From: Sediminibacterium sp. | GTDB taxonomy: Bacteria; Bacteroidota; Bacteroidia; Chitinophagales; Chitinophagaceae | Reading direction: 5' to 3' | NCBI GenBank assembly: GCA_017987615.1 | Contig: JAGNTI010000075.1 | Location: 1 to 6,551 of the forward strand | Length of the DNA stretch: 6,551 bases | The notes under the pieces: generated by a model | The model's input: only the letters and a program-made list of their open reading frames with translations | Database searches by the model: none | What the model was told of the DNA's origin: nothing | Position numbers and translations under genes: made by a program | Shown: positions 1-5,987 of the stretch, piece by piece | How the letters are laid out: every line of letters starts with the position of its first letter | Numbering within the stretch: position 1 is the stretch's first letter

Positions 1-140
1 AAATTCATGAAAACAAAGAGCAAATCGAAATCTCTAGAGCTTACGAAAAAATGCCTAATCCTGCTATTTTAGCAACCCAAGAATTTATGGAAGGCAAAGT
101 GTATTACAGAAAAAACGAAGAGAACGACTTATTCCGTTAA
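1..140 (+). CDS. rpoZ: RNA polymerase omega subunit (RpoZ/Rpb6 family), C-terminal end only
   Basis: An open frame enters from the left edge and gives 45 residues before TAA at 138-140. The visible part contains ENKEQIEISRAYEKMPNP, then ATQEFMEGKVYYRKN, and matches my memory of the C-terminal end of the Bacteroidota omega subunit, where a (E/K)QIE(V/I)S..YEK(L/M)P.P..A.QE(F/W)..GK(I/V)YYR pattern is typical. Omega is a small subunit that helps assemble and stabilise the beta' subunit of RNA polymerase. The start and most of the conserved helices lie outside the window, so the call rests on this tail and on context: in this phylum rpoZ sits just upstream of coaBC and the DUF4835 gene. Here DUF4835 follows directly after a terminator. 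The coding frame is secure; the identity is likely but not certain. Confidence 0.72.
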   Translation, partial: IHENKEQIEISRAYEKMPNPAILATQEFMEGKVYYRKNEENDLFR

Positions 141-161
141 TTCAATCATCCTATTCTATAC

Positions 162-191
162 AAAAAGACAGTTTTTTAACTGTCTTTTTTT
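162..191 (+). terminator. Rho-independent terminator after rpoZ
   Basis: A perfect 12-bp inverted repeat (162-173 AAAAAGACAGTT with 178-189 AACTGTCTTTTT) encloses a TTTT loop and runs into a T tract ending at 191. It begins 21 bases after the rpoZ stop. The A run opposite the T run could let it act on both strands, although there is no gene on the minus strand here. It separates rpoZ transcription from the DUF4835 gene at 222. Confidence 0.88.
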
Positions 192-221
192 GTTAATTTA
201 GAGTATCCTATTTGACCTGCT

Positions 222-1145
222 ATGAAGTTTGCAAACACACTACTTACTTTGTTATTTGTTGCTGTTTTTTCGGGCGCTAATGCGCAGGAACTCCAGGCTA
301 GGGTAACGGTGTTATCCAATAGGGTGGCAACCACTGTTGACCGTAAAATATTTACAACGCTTCAAACGCAGTTAACAAACCTACTCAACAATAGAAAGTG
401 GACCTCTGATATTTATAGGCCTCAAGAAAAAATTGAGTGTAGTTTTATATTAAACATTGAGTCGATAGTTGAAACCAATGTATACAAGGCCACTTTAAGT
501 ATTCAAGCGGCCAGACCTGTTTATGGTTCTACTTATAAAGCCAGTATGGTTAATTTTCAGGACCCCGATGTAACTTTTAAATACCAAGAATTTCAACCCC
601 TCGAATTTAATGAAGCAAGGGTGCAAGGTACAGATGCAGGCATCGCTAATTTGCCCGCTATTTTTGCTTATTACGCCTACATGATGATTGGTCTTGATTA
701 CGATTCTTTTGCGCTCAAAGGCGGTGAATTGTATTTTAGAAAAGCGCTTAATATTGTGAACAACGCACCCGAAGGGAAAGGTATTCAGGGGTGGAAAATG
801 TTTGACGGACTGCGCAACCGTTTTTGGCTCGTTGAAAACGTAACCAATGCACGCAACAACGTAATTCATGATGTATTTTATGGGTATTACAGAAATGGGT
901 TGGATCATTTGATCGACAACGAGGTGCTTGCGCAAAGCTCTATACTTGCAACCCTGATTCAACTGCAAGCATTTGCGCAGGACAATCAAAATAGTATGAT
1001 TCAGCAGTTTTTTTTACAAAGTAAATTCGCAGAATTATCCGGTATTTTTAAAAAGGCAAAAGCAGAGGACCGGTTAAAAGCCACCGAATTACTTTCGGTA
1101 CTTGATCCTACCAATGCACCAAAATATAAAGAAGCACTTCAATGA
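222..1145 (+). CDS. porD: DUF4835 family secreted protein, PorD-like (type IX secretion associated)
   Basis: A 307-residue exported protein. Residues 1-21 form a signal peptide (KF, a hydrophobic core LLTLLFVAVF, then ANA before QEL), which also supports the start at 222. The mature part shows the DUF4835 pattern as I know it: ELQARVTVLSNRV at the N terminus, NNRKWTSD and ECSFILNI near residues 55-80, RPVYGSTY near residue 100, then AYYAYMMIGLDYDSF, a GGELYF segment, GWKMF, and YYRNGLDHL near residue 225. Members are about 300 residues long and specific to Bacteroidota. Recent annotation calls the family PorD and links it to the type IX secretion system; I recall this name but cannot verify the functional evidence here, and I infer an envelope or periplasmic role. 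It overlaps the next lipoprotein gene by 4 bases. A sorting-domain protein about 900 bp downstream shows that the host has T9SS cargo. No convincing TAnnTTTG promoter was found in the 30 bp after the upstream terminator. Confidence 0.88.
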   Translation: MKFANTLLTLLFVAVFSGANAQELQARVTVLSNRVATTVDRKIFTTLQTQLTNLLNNRKWTSDIYRPQEKIECSFILNIESIVETNVYKATLSIQAARPVYGSTYKASMVNFQDPDVTFKYQEFQPLEFNEARVQGTDAGIANLPAIFAYYAYMMIGLDYDSFALKGGELYFRKALNIVNNAPEGKGIQGWKMFDGLRNRFWLVENVTNARNNVIHDVFYGYYRNGLDHLIDNEVLAQSSILATLIQLQAFAQDNQNSMIQQFFLQSKFAELSGIFKKAKAEDRLKATELLSVLDPTNAPKYKEALQ

Positions 1146-1486
1146 TTAAGCGACTAATATATCTATTTGCTATAGTGCTACTTGTAGCGTGTAATAACGG
1201 GACGCCTAAAAATGTACTGCCTGTAAACACCATGAAAGTGGTTATGTTTGATATGCTTAAGGCCGATGAATGGTATGCCCGAAAACTAGTAGGGGATACG
1301 CTTATGTTAAAAGTAAAAGAAGACATTCCTTTGTATGAGCAGGTATTTGCAGTGCATAAGCTTACTAAAAAACAGTTTTTTGATAGCTATCATTATTACG
1401 AGGCGCACCCTGTGGCGTATAAAGAGTTAGTAGATTCTTTAGAGTCATATGCCAACTTGGAAAAACTAAAAACCTTAAAAAAATAA
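1142..1486 (+). CDS. DUF4296 family small lipoprotein
   Basis: A 114-residue protein with a lipoprotein signal: MIKR, a hydrophobic stretch (LIYLFAIVLL), then the lipobox LVAC with the acceptor Cys at residue 17. After cleavage the mature protein starts CNNGTPKNVLP. The rest fits DUF4296, a Bacteroidota family of small lipoproteins: an N-terminal MKVVMFDMLKADEWYAR helix, then YEQVFAVHKLTKKQFFDSYHYY and a C-terminal YKELVDSLESY segment. The family's function is unknown to me. It probably sits in the inner leaflet of the outer membrane or faces the periplasm. The start ATG overlaps the TGA of the PorD-like gene (ATGA at 1142-1145), which implies one transcript and likely translational coupling. 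The two may work together at the envelope, but that is inferred from gene arrangement only. Confidence 0.85.
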   Translation: MIKRLIYLFAIVLLVACNNGTPKNVLPVNTMKVVMFDMLKADEWYARKLVGDTLMLKVKEDIPLYEQVFAVHKLTKKQFFDSYHYYEAHPVAYKELVDSLESYANLEKLKTLKK

Positions 1487-1500
1487 ACAATATTTATTTT
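1480..1500 (+). terminator. Weak AT-only hairpin at the end of the DUF4296 gene
   Basis: An 8-bp perfect inverted repeat (AAAATAAA at 1480-1487, TTTATTTT at 1493-1500) with a 5-base loop spans the TAA stop at 1484-1486. It ends in T residues but contains only A-T pairs, so it would be weak. It might slow or partly end transcription before the peroxiredoxin gene. In such AT-rich sequence it may be chance. Confidence 0.3.
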
Positions 1501-1528
1501 CACTTGTTACAATAAAAAACAAAAACAT

Positions 1529-2002
1529 ATGAGTTTAACAACCGGCACCACAGCACCTAATTTTAGTTTATTTGACACCGATAAAAATTTGGTTCATTTA
1601 GCAGATCAAAAAGGCAAGAACGTAGTTTTATTGTTTTTTCCTTTAGCATTTACTGGCGTTTGCACCACAGAGCTTTGTTCTATCAGAGATAATATTGCAG
1701 TGTACAACAACACCAGTGCAACTGTGTTTGGCGTTTCTGTAGATTCTTTATTTGCCCTTGGCAAGTTTAAAGAAGAGCAAAATCTAAATTTCCCTTTGTT
1801 GAGTGATTTTAACAAAGATGCTGCTAAGGCATTTGGTGTTTTATACGATGTATTCCCAGCTTTTGAAATGCAAGGTGTTAGCAAGCGCGCTGCCTTTGTA
1901 ATTGATAAAGAAGGTGTTATTCAGTACGCCGAAGTATGTCCTACACCTGGTGATTTGCCAAACTTTGCGGCTATTCAGGAAACCCTTGCAAAACTAGCTT
2001 AA
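1529..2002 (+). CDS. Peroxiredoxin, AhpE/BCP-like thiol peroxidase
   Basis: A 157-residue cytoplasmic peroxiredoxin of the AhpC/TSA superfamily; it should reduce H2O2 or organic peroxides using a peroxidatic cysteine. The active-site motif PLAFTGVCTTE gives Pro38, Thr42 and Cys45 (PxxxTxxC), and Arg120 in SKRAAFVID is the expected catalytic arginine. Other family landmarks are APNFSL at residues 9-14, FPLLSDFNKDAAKAFGV at 88-104 and the C-terminal PTPGDLPNF. The FFPLAFTG block resembles AhpE-type enzymes. A second cysteine, Cys50, lies five residues after Cys45, the spacing used for the resolving cysteine in BCP/PrxQ proteins, and a third is Cys137. The enzyme could therefore work as an atypical 2-Cys type, which is inferred. 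No signal peptide is present. Length is normal. It lies 42 bp after the DUF4296 gene; no clear promoter was seen in that gap. Confidence 0.93.
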   Translation: MSLTTGTTAPNFSLFDTDKNLVHLADQKGKNVVLLFFPLAFTGVCTTELCSIRDNIAVYNNTSATVFGVSVDSLFALGKFKEEQNLNFPLLSDFNKDAAKAFGVLYDVFPAFEMQGVSKRAAFVIDKEGVIQYAEVCPTPGDLPNFAAIQETLAKLA

Positions 2003-2011
2003 TCTAGTTTT
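1990..2011 (+). terminator. Hairpin over the peroxiredoxin stop, possible terminator
   Basis: AAAACTAG (1990-1997) and CTAGTTTT (2004-2011) form a perfect 8-bp stem with a 6-base loop that contains the TAA stop of the peroxiredoxin. The right arm ends in TTTT but no longer U tract follows. It could be a short terminator or an mRNA 3'-end stabiliser. The -7 box of the next gene begins three bases later. Confidence 0.4.
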
Positions 2012-2014
2012 ACG

Positions 2015-2022
2015 TATCTTTG
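2015..2022 (+). promoter_or_regulatory. Bacteroidota-type -7 box upstream of the sorting-domain gene
   Basis: TATCTTTG is a perfect match to the TAnnTTTG -7 element used by the Bacteroidota primary sigma factor. It lies 20 bases before the ATG at 2042, which would leave a leader of roughly a dozen bases. No TTTG -33 box is seen at the usual 19-21 base spacing upstream, so the promoter is incomplete or weak. Its position supports independent transcription of the small T9SS protein. Confidence 0.45.
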
Positions 2023-2041
2023 TTCTAATTAGGTACAATCA

Positions 2042-2401
2042 ATGACCAAAAGGAACTTACTTATACTATCTATTTTATATACCATTACTACCGGTTTTGT
2101 GCCTGGTAGTAATGGTTATTATGATTCCTTTTTTAATGCGCCTAGTACTTCTAAAGTATTGCGTTTTTTCCCCAACCCAGCTACTACAGTTATCAATTTT
2201 GAATTTGATAAATCGGTGGAGTCTACAAGCGTAATCGCGATCTATAGTTTCTACGGAAAAAAAATGGGCGAGCAGCGTTTATCCAACAAAAAAGTAAGCT
2301 TTGTTTTAGACGAAAATTACACGCGCGGCTTGTATGTTTTCCAACTACGCGACCAGGCAGGTAGACTTATTGAGTCTGGTAAATTTCAAGTTAGTAAGTA
2401 A
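2042..2401 (+). CDS. Small secreted protein made almost wholly of a T9SS type A C-terminal sorting domain
   Basis: A 119-residue protein. Residues 1 to about 20-24 form a signal peptide (TKR, hydrophobic LLILSILYTITTGFV). From about residue 40 the sequence is a Por-secretion C-terminal sorting domain: VLRFFPNPAT with the FPNP hallmark at 43-46, INFEFD, SVIAIYSFYGKKM (the strand usually reading V.I.Y...G), RGLYVFQLRDQAG at 95-107, and the closing GKFQVSK. This domain directs proteins through the outer membrane by the type IX system and is usually cleaved off. Such domains normally sit behind large enzymes or adhesins; here only about 15-20 residues (GYYDSFFNAPSTSK region) lie between signal and domain, so almost no cargo exists. 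It may be a short secreted peptide precursor, a remnant of a larger gene, or a surface protein in its own right. No cargo-like coding sequence is seen upstream, where the peroxiredoxin ends 39 bp earlier. The gene is convergent with the methyltransferase gene, 14 bp away. Confidence 0.9.
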   Translation: MTKRNLLILSILYTITTGFVPGSNGYYDSFFNAPSTSKVLRFFPNPATTVINFEFDKSVESTSVIAIYSFYGKKMGEQRLSNKKVSFVLDENYTRGLYVFQLRDQAGRLIESGKFQVSK

Positions 2402-2420
2402 TATATTTCCCTTACTTATT
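2393..2420. terminator. Possible bidirectional terminator between convergent genes
   Basis: AGTAAGTAA (2393-2401) and TTACTTATT (2412-2420) can pair over 9 bp with one G-T pair, around a 10-base loop TATATTTCCC. Both stop codons, TAA at 2399-2401 on the plus strand and TAA at 2418-2416 on the minus strand, lie in the arms. The stem is AT-rich and lacks a long U tract, so termination strength is doubtful. Confidence 0.35.
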
Positions 2421-3591
2421 TATCCGTTACTTCTACAATTAAAAATTTCAAATAGTTGGTATTTTCCATGCCCCAAATAATAGGGTGATCAGACGCTTGC
2501 GCTTGAAATGTGACTTGTCTAATTTTTTTGCGCGCATCTTTTGCTGCCATTTCAATGGTTTGCAAAAAGAGTTCGGGTTGCACTAAATTGGTACAACTAG
2601 ACGTCACTAAAAAACCTCCATTTCTAATTAATTTCATACCGCGCAAATTAATTTCTTTGTACCCGGTAATGGCCTTTTGAATACTTTCTCTACTCTTAGT
2701 AAACGCAGGCGGGTCAAGCATTACAACGTCATACTGTCTGCCATCTTTGCCCCATTGCTTCAGTACATCAAAAGCGTTCATCGCTTCAAACTTGCAGATA
2801 TCTGCAAGGCCATTTAGTGCCGCATTTTTATTGGCTTGCGTTACTGCGTTTTCTGAAATATCTAAACCCAACACTGATTTAGCACCATAATGTGCTGCGT
2901 GAATTTCAAAAGTTCCTGTATACGTAAATGCACCTAAAACGTCTGCGCCTTTTACAATATTTTGAATGGCTTTTCGGTTGTCTTGTTGGTCTAAAAAGTA
3001 TCCCGTTTTTTGACCATTTTCTATGTCTACATGAAAGCGTAATCCGTTTTCATTAATAATAATGTTTGTATCAAATGGCTCCGATAAAAAACCTTTTATT
3101 TGGGTAAGTCCTTCGAGTTCTCTTACCGGCACATCGTTTCTTTCGTAAATACCTTTTGGCGTAAAAATGGTATTAAGCGCTTCCACAATGGCGGGCTTCC
3201 AATGGTCCATGCCTAATGACAAGGTTTGTAAAACAAAATAGTCATTGAACTTATCAATAATAAGGGCAGGCATTTGATCTGCTTCTCCAAAAACCAAACG
3301 ACAGTTTTCGGTGTAGCCAATTTTTTGGCGGTAAGCCCAGGCTTCTGCAATTCTGCGGTGAAAAAAGGCCGCATCAATGGTTTCTGGCTTTCTGGTGAGT
3401 AAGCGTACTAAAATCTGGGATTTTGGGTTAATATAGCCCCTGCCTGCAAATTTTCCATCGGCATAATGAACATCTACGGTAGCAGCTGGCTCGATAGGGC
3501 CGTCAATTTTGTCTACTTCATTGCCAAATACCCAAGGGTGACCATTTGCGATACGCGCCGCAATCTTCTTTTTTAGAAACAACTTTGTCAT
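2416..3591 (-). CDS. rlmI: RlmI-like class I SAM-dependent rRNA methyltransferase (COG1092 family)
   Basis: A 391-residue cytoplasmic enzyme, close to the 396 of E. coli RlmI, which makes m5C at position 1962 of 23S rRNA. An N-terminal PUA-like RNA-binding domain (about 1-75) shows LKKKIAARIANGHPWVFGNEV and GRGYINPKSQILVRLL. The central region carries IYERNDVPVRELEG (148-161). The SAM-binding fold begins at GQKTGYFLDQQDNR (193-206), followed by motif I VLGAFTYTGTF (218-228), LGLDIS (241-246), motif IV DPPAF (293-297) and SSCTN with Cys333, the likely nucleophile. Motif I reads VLGAF where VLDAF or VLNCF is more common. The frame stays open 85 codons further upstream, but that extension is Ser/Cys-rich, unlike the family, and runs antisense into grpE. 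I therefore place the start at the ATG at 3591 (MTKLFLKKK). The exact target nucleotide in this organism is inferred. Confidence 0.92.
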   Translation of the reverse strand: MTKLFLKKKIAARIANGHPWVFGNEVDKIDGPIEPAATVDVHYADGKFAGRGYINPKSQILVRLLTRKPETIDAAFFHRRIAEAWAYRQKIGYTENCRLVFGEADQMPALIIDKFNDYFVLQTLSLGMDHWKPAIVEALNTIFTPKGIYERNDVPVRELEGLTQIKGFLSEPFDTNIIINENGLRFHVDIENGQKTGYFLDQQDNRKAIQNIVKGADVLGAFTYTGTFEIHAAHYGAKSVLGLDISENAVTQANKNAALNGLADICKFEAMNAFDVLKQWGKDGRQYDVVMLDPPAFTKSRESIQKAITGYKEINLRGMKLIRNGGFLVTSSCTNLVQPELFLQTIEMAAKDARKKIRQVTFQAQASDHPIIWGMENTNYLKFLIVEVTDK

Positions 3592-3605
3592 GTCTGCGAA
3601 GATAA

Positions 3606-3621
3606 GGCGGATTAATCTGCC
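3606..3621. repeat. 16-bp imperfect dyad in the rlmI-grpE divergent region
   Basis: GGCGGATTAATCTGCC is its own reverse complement apart from one position in each half (G at 3609 against T at 3618, a G-T pair). It lies 14 bases upstream of the rlmI start codon. The symmetry and outer GGC/GCC arms suit a dimeric regulator site or a small leader hairpin. No known operator was recognised; it is not the CIRCE element of HrcA. Confidence 0.45.
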
Positions 3622-3636
3622 AATTTTTCCCTTTTC

Positions 3637-3668
3637 TTTGCAACGGCAAAATTTTTGCCATATAGATG
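3637..3668 (+). promoter_or_regulatory. Candidate grpE-dnaJ promoter
   Basis: TTTG at 3637-3640 fits the Bacteroidota -33 box and TATAGATG at 3661-3668 fits TAnnTTTG at TA, T and G, with two mismatches. The 20-base spacer is in the accepted 19-21 range, and the boxes end 23 bases before the grpE ATG. The -7 box is imperfect, so this is a candidate only. An inverted repeat fills most of the spacer. Confidence 0.42.
3645..3659. repeat. 15-bp perfect inverted repeat within the candidate grpE promoter spacer
   Basis: GGCAAAA (3645-3651) and TTTTGCC (3653-3659) are exact reverse complements around a single T. The repeat lies between the possible -33 and -7 boxes of grpE, the place where a bound repressor would block RNA polymerase. 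It shares GGC/GCC outer arms with the dyad at 3606-3621, the centres being about 38 bp apart. Function as an operator is inferred. Confidence 0.5.
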
Positions 3669-3691
3669 GGGTAAAACAATAAGCAATTCTT

Positions 3692-4249
3692 ATGGAAGAG
3701 TCAATACCAAACGAAATGGAGCAAAATATTGAAAATGAGCTCAATGCCGACGAAAATGTGCCTGGAACGGAGCATTTAAACGAGCCTGTAGCCGAGGAAG
3801 ATCCGATAACCAAGCTTGAGGCCGAACTACAGGAGCAAAAGGACAAATACCTGCGTTTAATGGCAGAGTTTGATAATTACAGAAGAAGAACCTCTAAAGA
3901 GCGTTTAGAACTTATTCAAACGGCTGGCAAAGACGTTATTGTATCAATGCTTGATTTGCTAGATGATTGCGACCGTGCCGAAAAGCAGTTGCAAAGTTCT
4001 GATGATATCGCGGTTCAAAAAGAAGGCATTCAACTTGTTTTTAATAAATTGCGATCAACCATGCAATCTAAAGGCGTTAAAGTGATGGAGAGTATCCATG
4101 AGGATTTTGATGTAGAAAAGCATGAAGCCATTACTGAAATTCCTGCACCAACCGAAGACTTAAAAGGAAAAGTAATTGATGATGTGATTAAAGGGTATTA
4201 TTTAAATGATAAAATTATCCGCTTTGCAAAAGTGGTGGTAGGAAAATAA
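3692..4249 (+). CDS. grpE: GrpE, nucleotide exchange factor for DnaK
   Basis: A 185-residue protein that speeds ADP release from DnaK. Residues 1-38 are acidic and probably disordered (repeated E, D and N). Residues about 39-70 form the start of the long coiled-coil dimer helix, ending in the family motif [16 protein letters not shown] (55-70). [13 protein letters not shown] (88-100) continues the helical part. The C-terminal beta domain that touches DnaK shows [13 protein letters not shown] (139-151) and the signature [18 protein letters not shown] (168-185). Length and domain order are normal. The ATG at 3692 is the first in frame after the promoter region. dnaJ begins 7 bases after the stop, so the two form an operon. 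dnaK and hrcA are not adjacent, and no CIRCE element is seen. Heat-shock control is expected from the function but not shown by a known site. Confidence 0.97.
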   Translation: MEESIPNEMEQNIENELNADENVPGTEHLNEPVAEEDPITKLEAELQEQKDKYLRLMAEFDNYRRRTSKERLELIQTAGKDVIVSMLDLLDDCDRAEKQLQSSDDIAVQKEGIQLVFNKLRSTMQSKGVKVMESIHEDFDVEKHEAITEIPAPTEDLKGKVIDDVIKGYYLNDKIIRFAKVVVGK

Positions 4250-4256
4250 ATGCGCA

Positions 4257-5420
4257 ATGGCAAAAAGAGATTTTTACGAAATATTAGGGGTATCTAAATC
4301 TTCATCTGCTGATGAAATAAAAAAAGCATACCGTAAAGTGGCGATGCAATATCACCCAGACAGAAATCCAGGTGATAAAGAAGCAGAAGATAAATTTAAA
4401 GAAGCTGCAGAAGCCTATGAGATTTTAAGTGACGCTGATAAAAAAGCAAAGTATGACCGTTTTGGTCATAATGCTTTTGGTCCGGGAACGGGTGGTGGCG
4501 CTTCTCATAGCTCTAATATGGATGATATCTTTAGCCAGTTTGGAGACATGTTTGGTGACGATGCTTTTGGTTCATTTTTTGGCGGCGGTGGAAGATCAAG
4601 AGGTGGTGGAGGTAGAGCCGCAAGAGGACAGCGCGGAAGCAATTTGCGCATTAAAATCAAATTGAATTTTGAGGAGATTGCAAAGGGCGTTAATAAAAAT
4701 GTAAAAGTAAAAAAGCATGTTACTTGTACCGGTTGCGGTGGTAATGGTGCTAAAGATAAAAACAGCGTTCAAACATGTAGTTCATGTGGTGGTAGTGGAC
4801 AGGTTCGTAAATTGACCAATACCTTTTTAGGTCAAATGCAAACTGTTACTACTTGTTCGTCTTGTAATGGAGAAGGAACAACTGTTACTGCTAAATGCGG
4901 CACGTGTAAAGGTGAGGGTAGAATGTATGGCGAAGAAACCATTTCTATCGATATCCCAGCAGGTGTGCAAGAAGGCATGCAATTAAGCATGAATGGAAAA
5001 GGGAATGCTGGTGAAAGAGGAGGAAGTCCTGGCGATTTGATTATACAAATTGAAGAGGAAACGCATCCAGAATTACAACGTGATGGACTCAATGTAGCAT
5101 TTGATTTACACTTGAATTTTGTAGATGCTGTATTTGGAACACAGGTTGAAGTGCCAACCATTGATGGTCGTGCAAAAATTAAAATTCCAGCAGGAACACA
5201 AAGCGGTAAGATATTTAGGCTCAAAGGAAAAGGGTTCCCAGAAGTGCAAGGTTATGCAAAAGGAGACCAGCTCATTTATGTAAATATTTGGACGCCACAG
5301 GCCGTAACTGACGAAGAAAAAGCCATGCTAGAAAAACTCCAGTCAAGTGATAATTTTAAGCCTAATCCTAGTAAATCGGATAAGAGCTTTTTTGACAGAG
5401 TAAAGGAAGCCTTTAATTAA
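4257..5420 (+). CDS. dnaJ: DnaJ, class A Hsp40 co-chaperone
   Basis: A 387-residue full-length type A J-protein that delivers unfolded substrates to DnaK and stimulates its ATPase. The J domain covers residues 1-70, with YEILGVSKS, the essential HPD at 33-35 and YDRFGH. A Gly/Phe-rich linker follows (about 74-125, including [13 protein letters not shown] and a GGGG-rich segment). The zinc region has all four CxxCxGxG motifs: Cys157/160, Cys174/177, Cys200/203 and Cys214/217, giving two zinc sites. The C-terminal substrate-binding and dimer part includes [47 protein letters not shown] and [18 protein letters not shown]. Nothing is missing. The gene is 7 bases downstream of grpE, and an out-of-frame ATG at 4250 precedes the true start at 4257. 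It is convergent with hpt, 26 bp away; I saw no strong hairpin in that gap. Confidence 0.98.
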   Translation: MAKRDFYEILGVSKSSSADEIKKAYRKVAMQYHPDRNPGDKEAEDKFKEAAEAYEILSDADKKAKYDRFGHNAFGPGTGGGASHSSNMDDIFSQFGDMFGDDAFGSFFGGGGRSRGGGGRAARGQRGSNLRIKIKLNFEEIAKGVNKNVKVKKHVTCTGCGGNGAKDKNSVQTCSSCGGSGQVRKLTNTFLGQMQTVTTCSSCNGEGTTVTAKCGTCKGEGRMYGEETISIDIPAGVQEGMQLSMNGKGNAGERGGSPGDLIIQIEEETHPELQRDGLNVAFDLHLNFVDAVFGTQVEVPTIDGRAKIKIPAGTQSGKIFRLKGKGFPEVQGYAKGDQLIYVNIWTPQAVTDEEKAMLEKLQSSDNFKPNPSKSDKSFFDRVKEAFN

Positions 5421-5446
5421 TCTGCATAGAATTTTAGAGTGTTGGT

Positions 5447-5983
5447 TTATTCTGCAAGTTTGTAAATATCCTTGCTGTTTCTGCCATATCCATCATAGTC
5501 TAATCCGTAGCCTAGTACAAATTTATTAGGGATTGAAAAGCAACAATAATCGATAGGTACTTCAAAGACCGTAGCATCAGGCTTGTGCAGTAATACGCCA
5601 ATTTTAAGGGATGCAGGCTGTTGGTTATGCAGTTGAGGCAAAAAGGTATGAAGTGTTTTGCCGGTATCAATAATGTCTTCTAAAACAATGATATGTCTGT
5701 TGGTAAGGTCTATGTCTAGGCCTATTGCTGTTATTACTTGTCCGGTTGAGGTAGTGCCTTTATAAGAAGCGAGTTTGATAAAACATATTTCTGCTTCTAT
5801 GGTAATGGATTTAAACAAATCGGAAGCAAACATGAAGGAGCCGTTTAATACTGCAATAAACAAAGGTTTTTTGCCTGCGTAATCGGTATTAATTTCATTT
5901 GCTAGTGCAGCAATCTTTTCTTGGATAAGTGCTTCAGGTAAAAATATTTCGAAACTTTTTCCGTGTAGTTGAATCGTAGACAT
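5447..5983 (-). CDS. hpt: Hypoxanthine phosphoribosyltransferase
   Basis: A 178-residue cytoplasmic purine salvage enzyme that joins hypoxanthine (often also guanine) to PRPP, giving IMP or GMP and pyrophosphate. The landmarks are in family order: LNGSF at 46-50 (pyrophosphate loop), ASYKGTTSTGQV at 72-83 (flexible active-site loop), the PRPP-binding motif IIVLEDIIDTGKTL at 98-111 with Glu102-Asp103 and the DTGKT loop, and the base-binding end KFVLGYGLDYDGYGRN at 154-169. Length is typical of bacterial Hpt. The start is the ATG whose first base is 5983, only 4 bases after the stop of the LysM gene, so the two are surely cotranscribed. AAGGA overlaps that stop codon but sits closer to the ATG than a usual ribosome binding site, so re-initiation or coupling is likely. 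Confidence 0.97.
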   Translation of the reverse strand: MSTIQLHGKSFEIFLPEALIQEKIAALANEINTDYAGKKPLFIAVLNGSFMFASDLFKSITIEAEICFIKLASYKGTTSTGQVITAIGLDIDLTNRHIIVLEDIIDTGKTLHTFLPQLHNQQPASLKIGVLLHKPDATVFEVPIDYCCFSIPNKFVLGYGLDYDGYGRNSKDIYKLAE

Positions 5984-5987
5984 ATCC

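Noticed and set aside
193..221. CCTATTTG at 207-214 as a -7 box for the porD-like gene
   Set aside because: It lacks the TA of TAnnTTTG, the nearest TTTG upstream is only 14 bases away, and it would leave an almost leaderless transcript.
495..989. 164-codon minus-strand open frame
   Set aside because: It lies wholly opposite the DUF4835 gene, has no recognisable domain, and the plus strand is a clear family member.
1108..1326. 72-codon minus-strand open frame with hydrophobic stretches
   Set aside because: Antisense to the junction of the DUF4835 and DUF4296 genes; its composition is a mirror of those genes.
1487..1528. A promoter for the peroxiredoxin gene
   Set aside because: The gap is AT-rich but no TAnnTTTG box with a properly spaced TTTG could be found.
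1606..1884. 92-codon minus-strand open frame
   Set aside because: Shadow of the peroxiredoxin gene.
3592..3691. CIRCE element (HrcA site) upstream of grpE
   Set aside because: The dyads here do not resemble TTAGCACTC-N9-GAGTGCTAA.
3592..3846. An 85-codon N-terminal extension of the rlmI frame
   Set aside because: It is Ser/Cys-rich, unlike the family, and antisense to the start of grpE. Starting at the ATG at 3591 gives the normal length and the typical N terminus MTKLFLKKK.
4429..5224. Open frames at 4429-4665 (plus) and 4832-5224 (minus) inside dnaJ
   Set aside because: Out-of-frame shadows of a complete, well-conserved dnaJ; the second is Cys/Pro/Ser-rich because it is opposite the zinc-finger and Gly-rich region.
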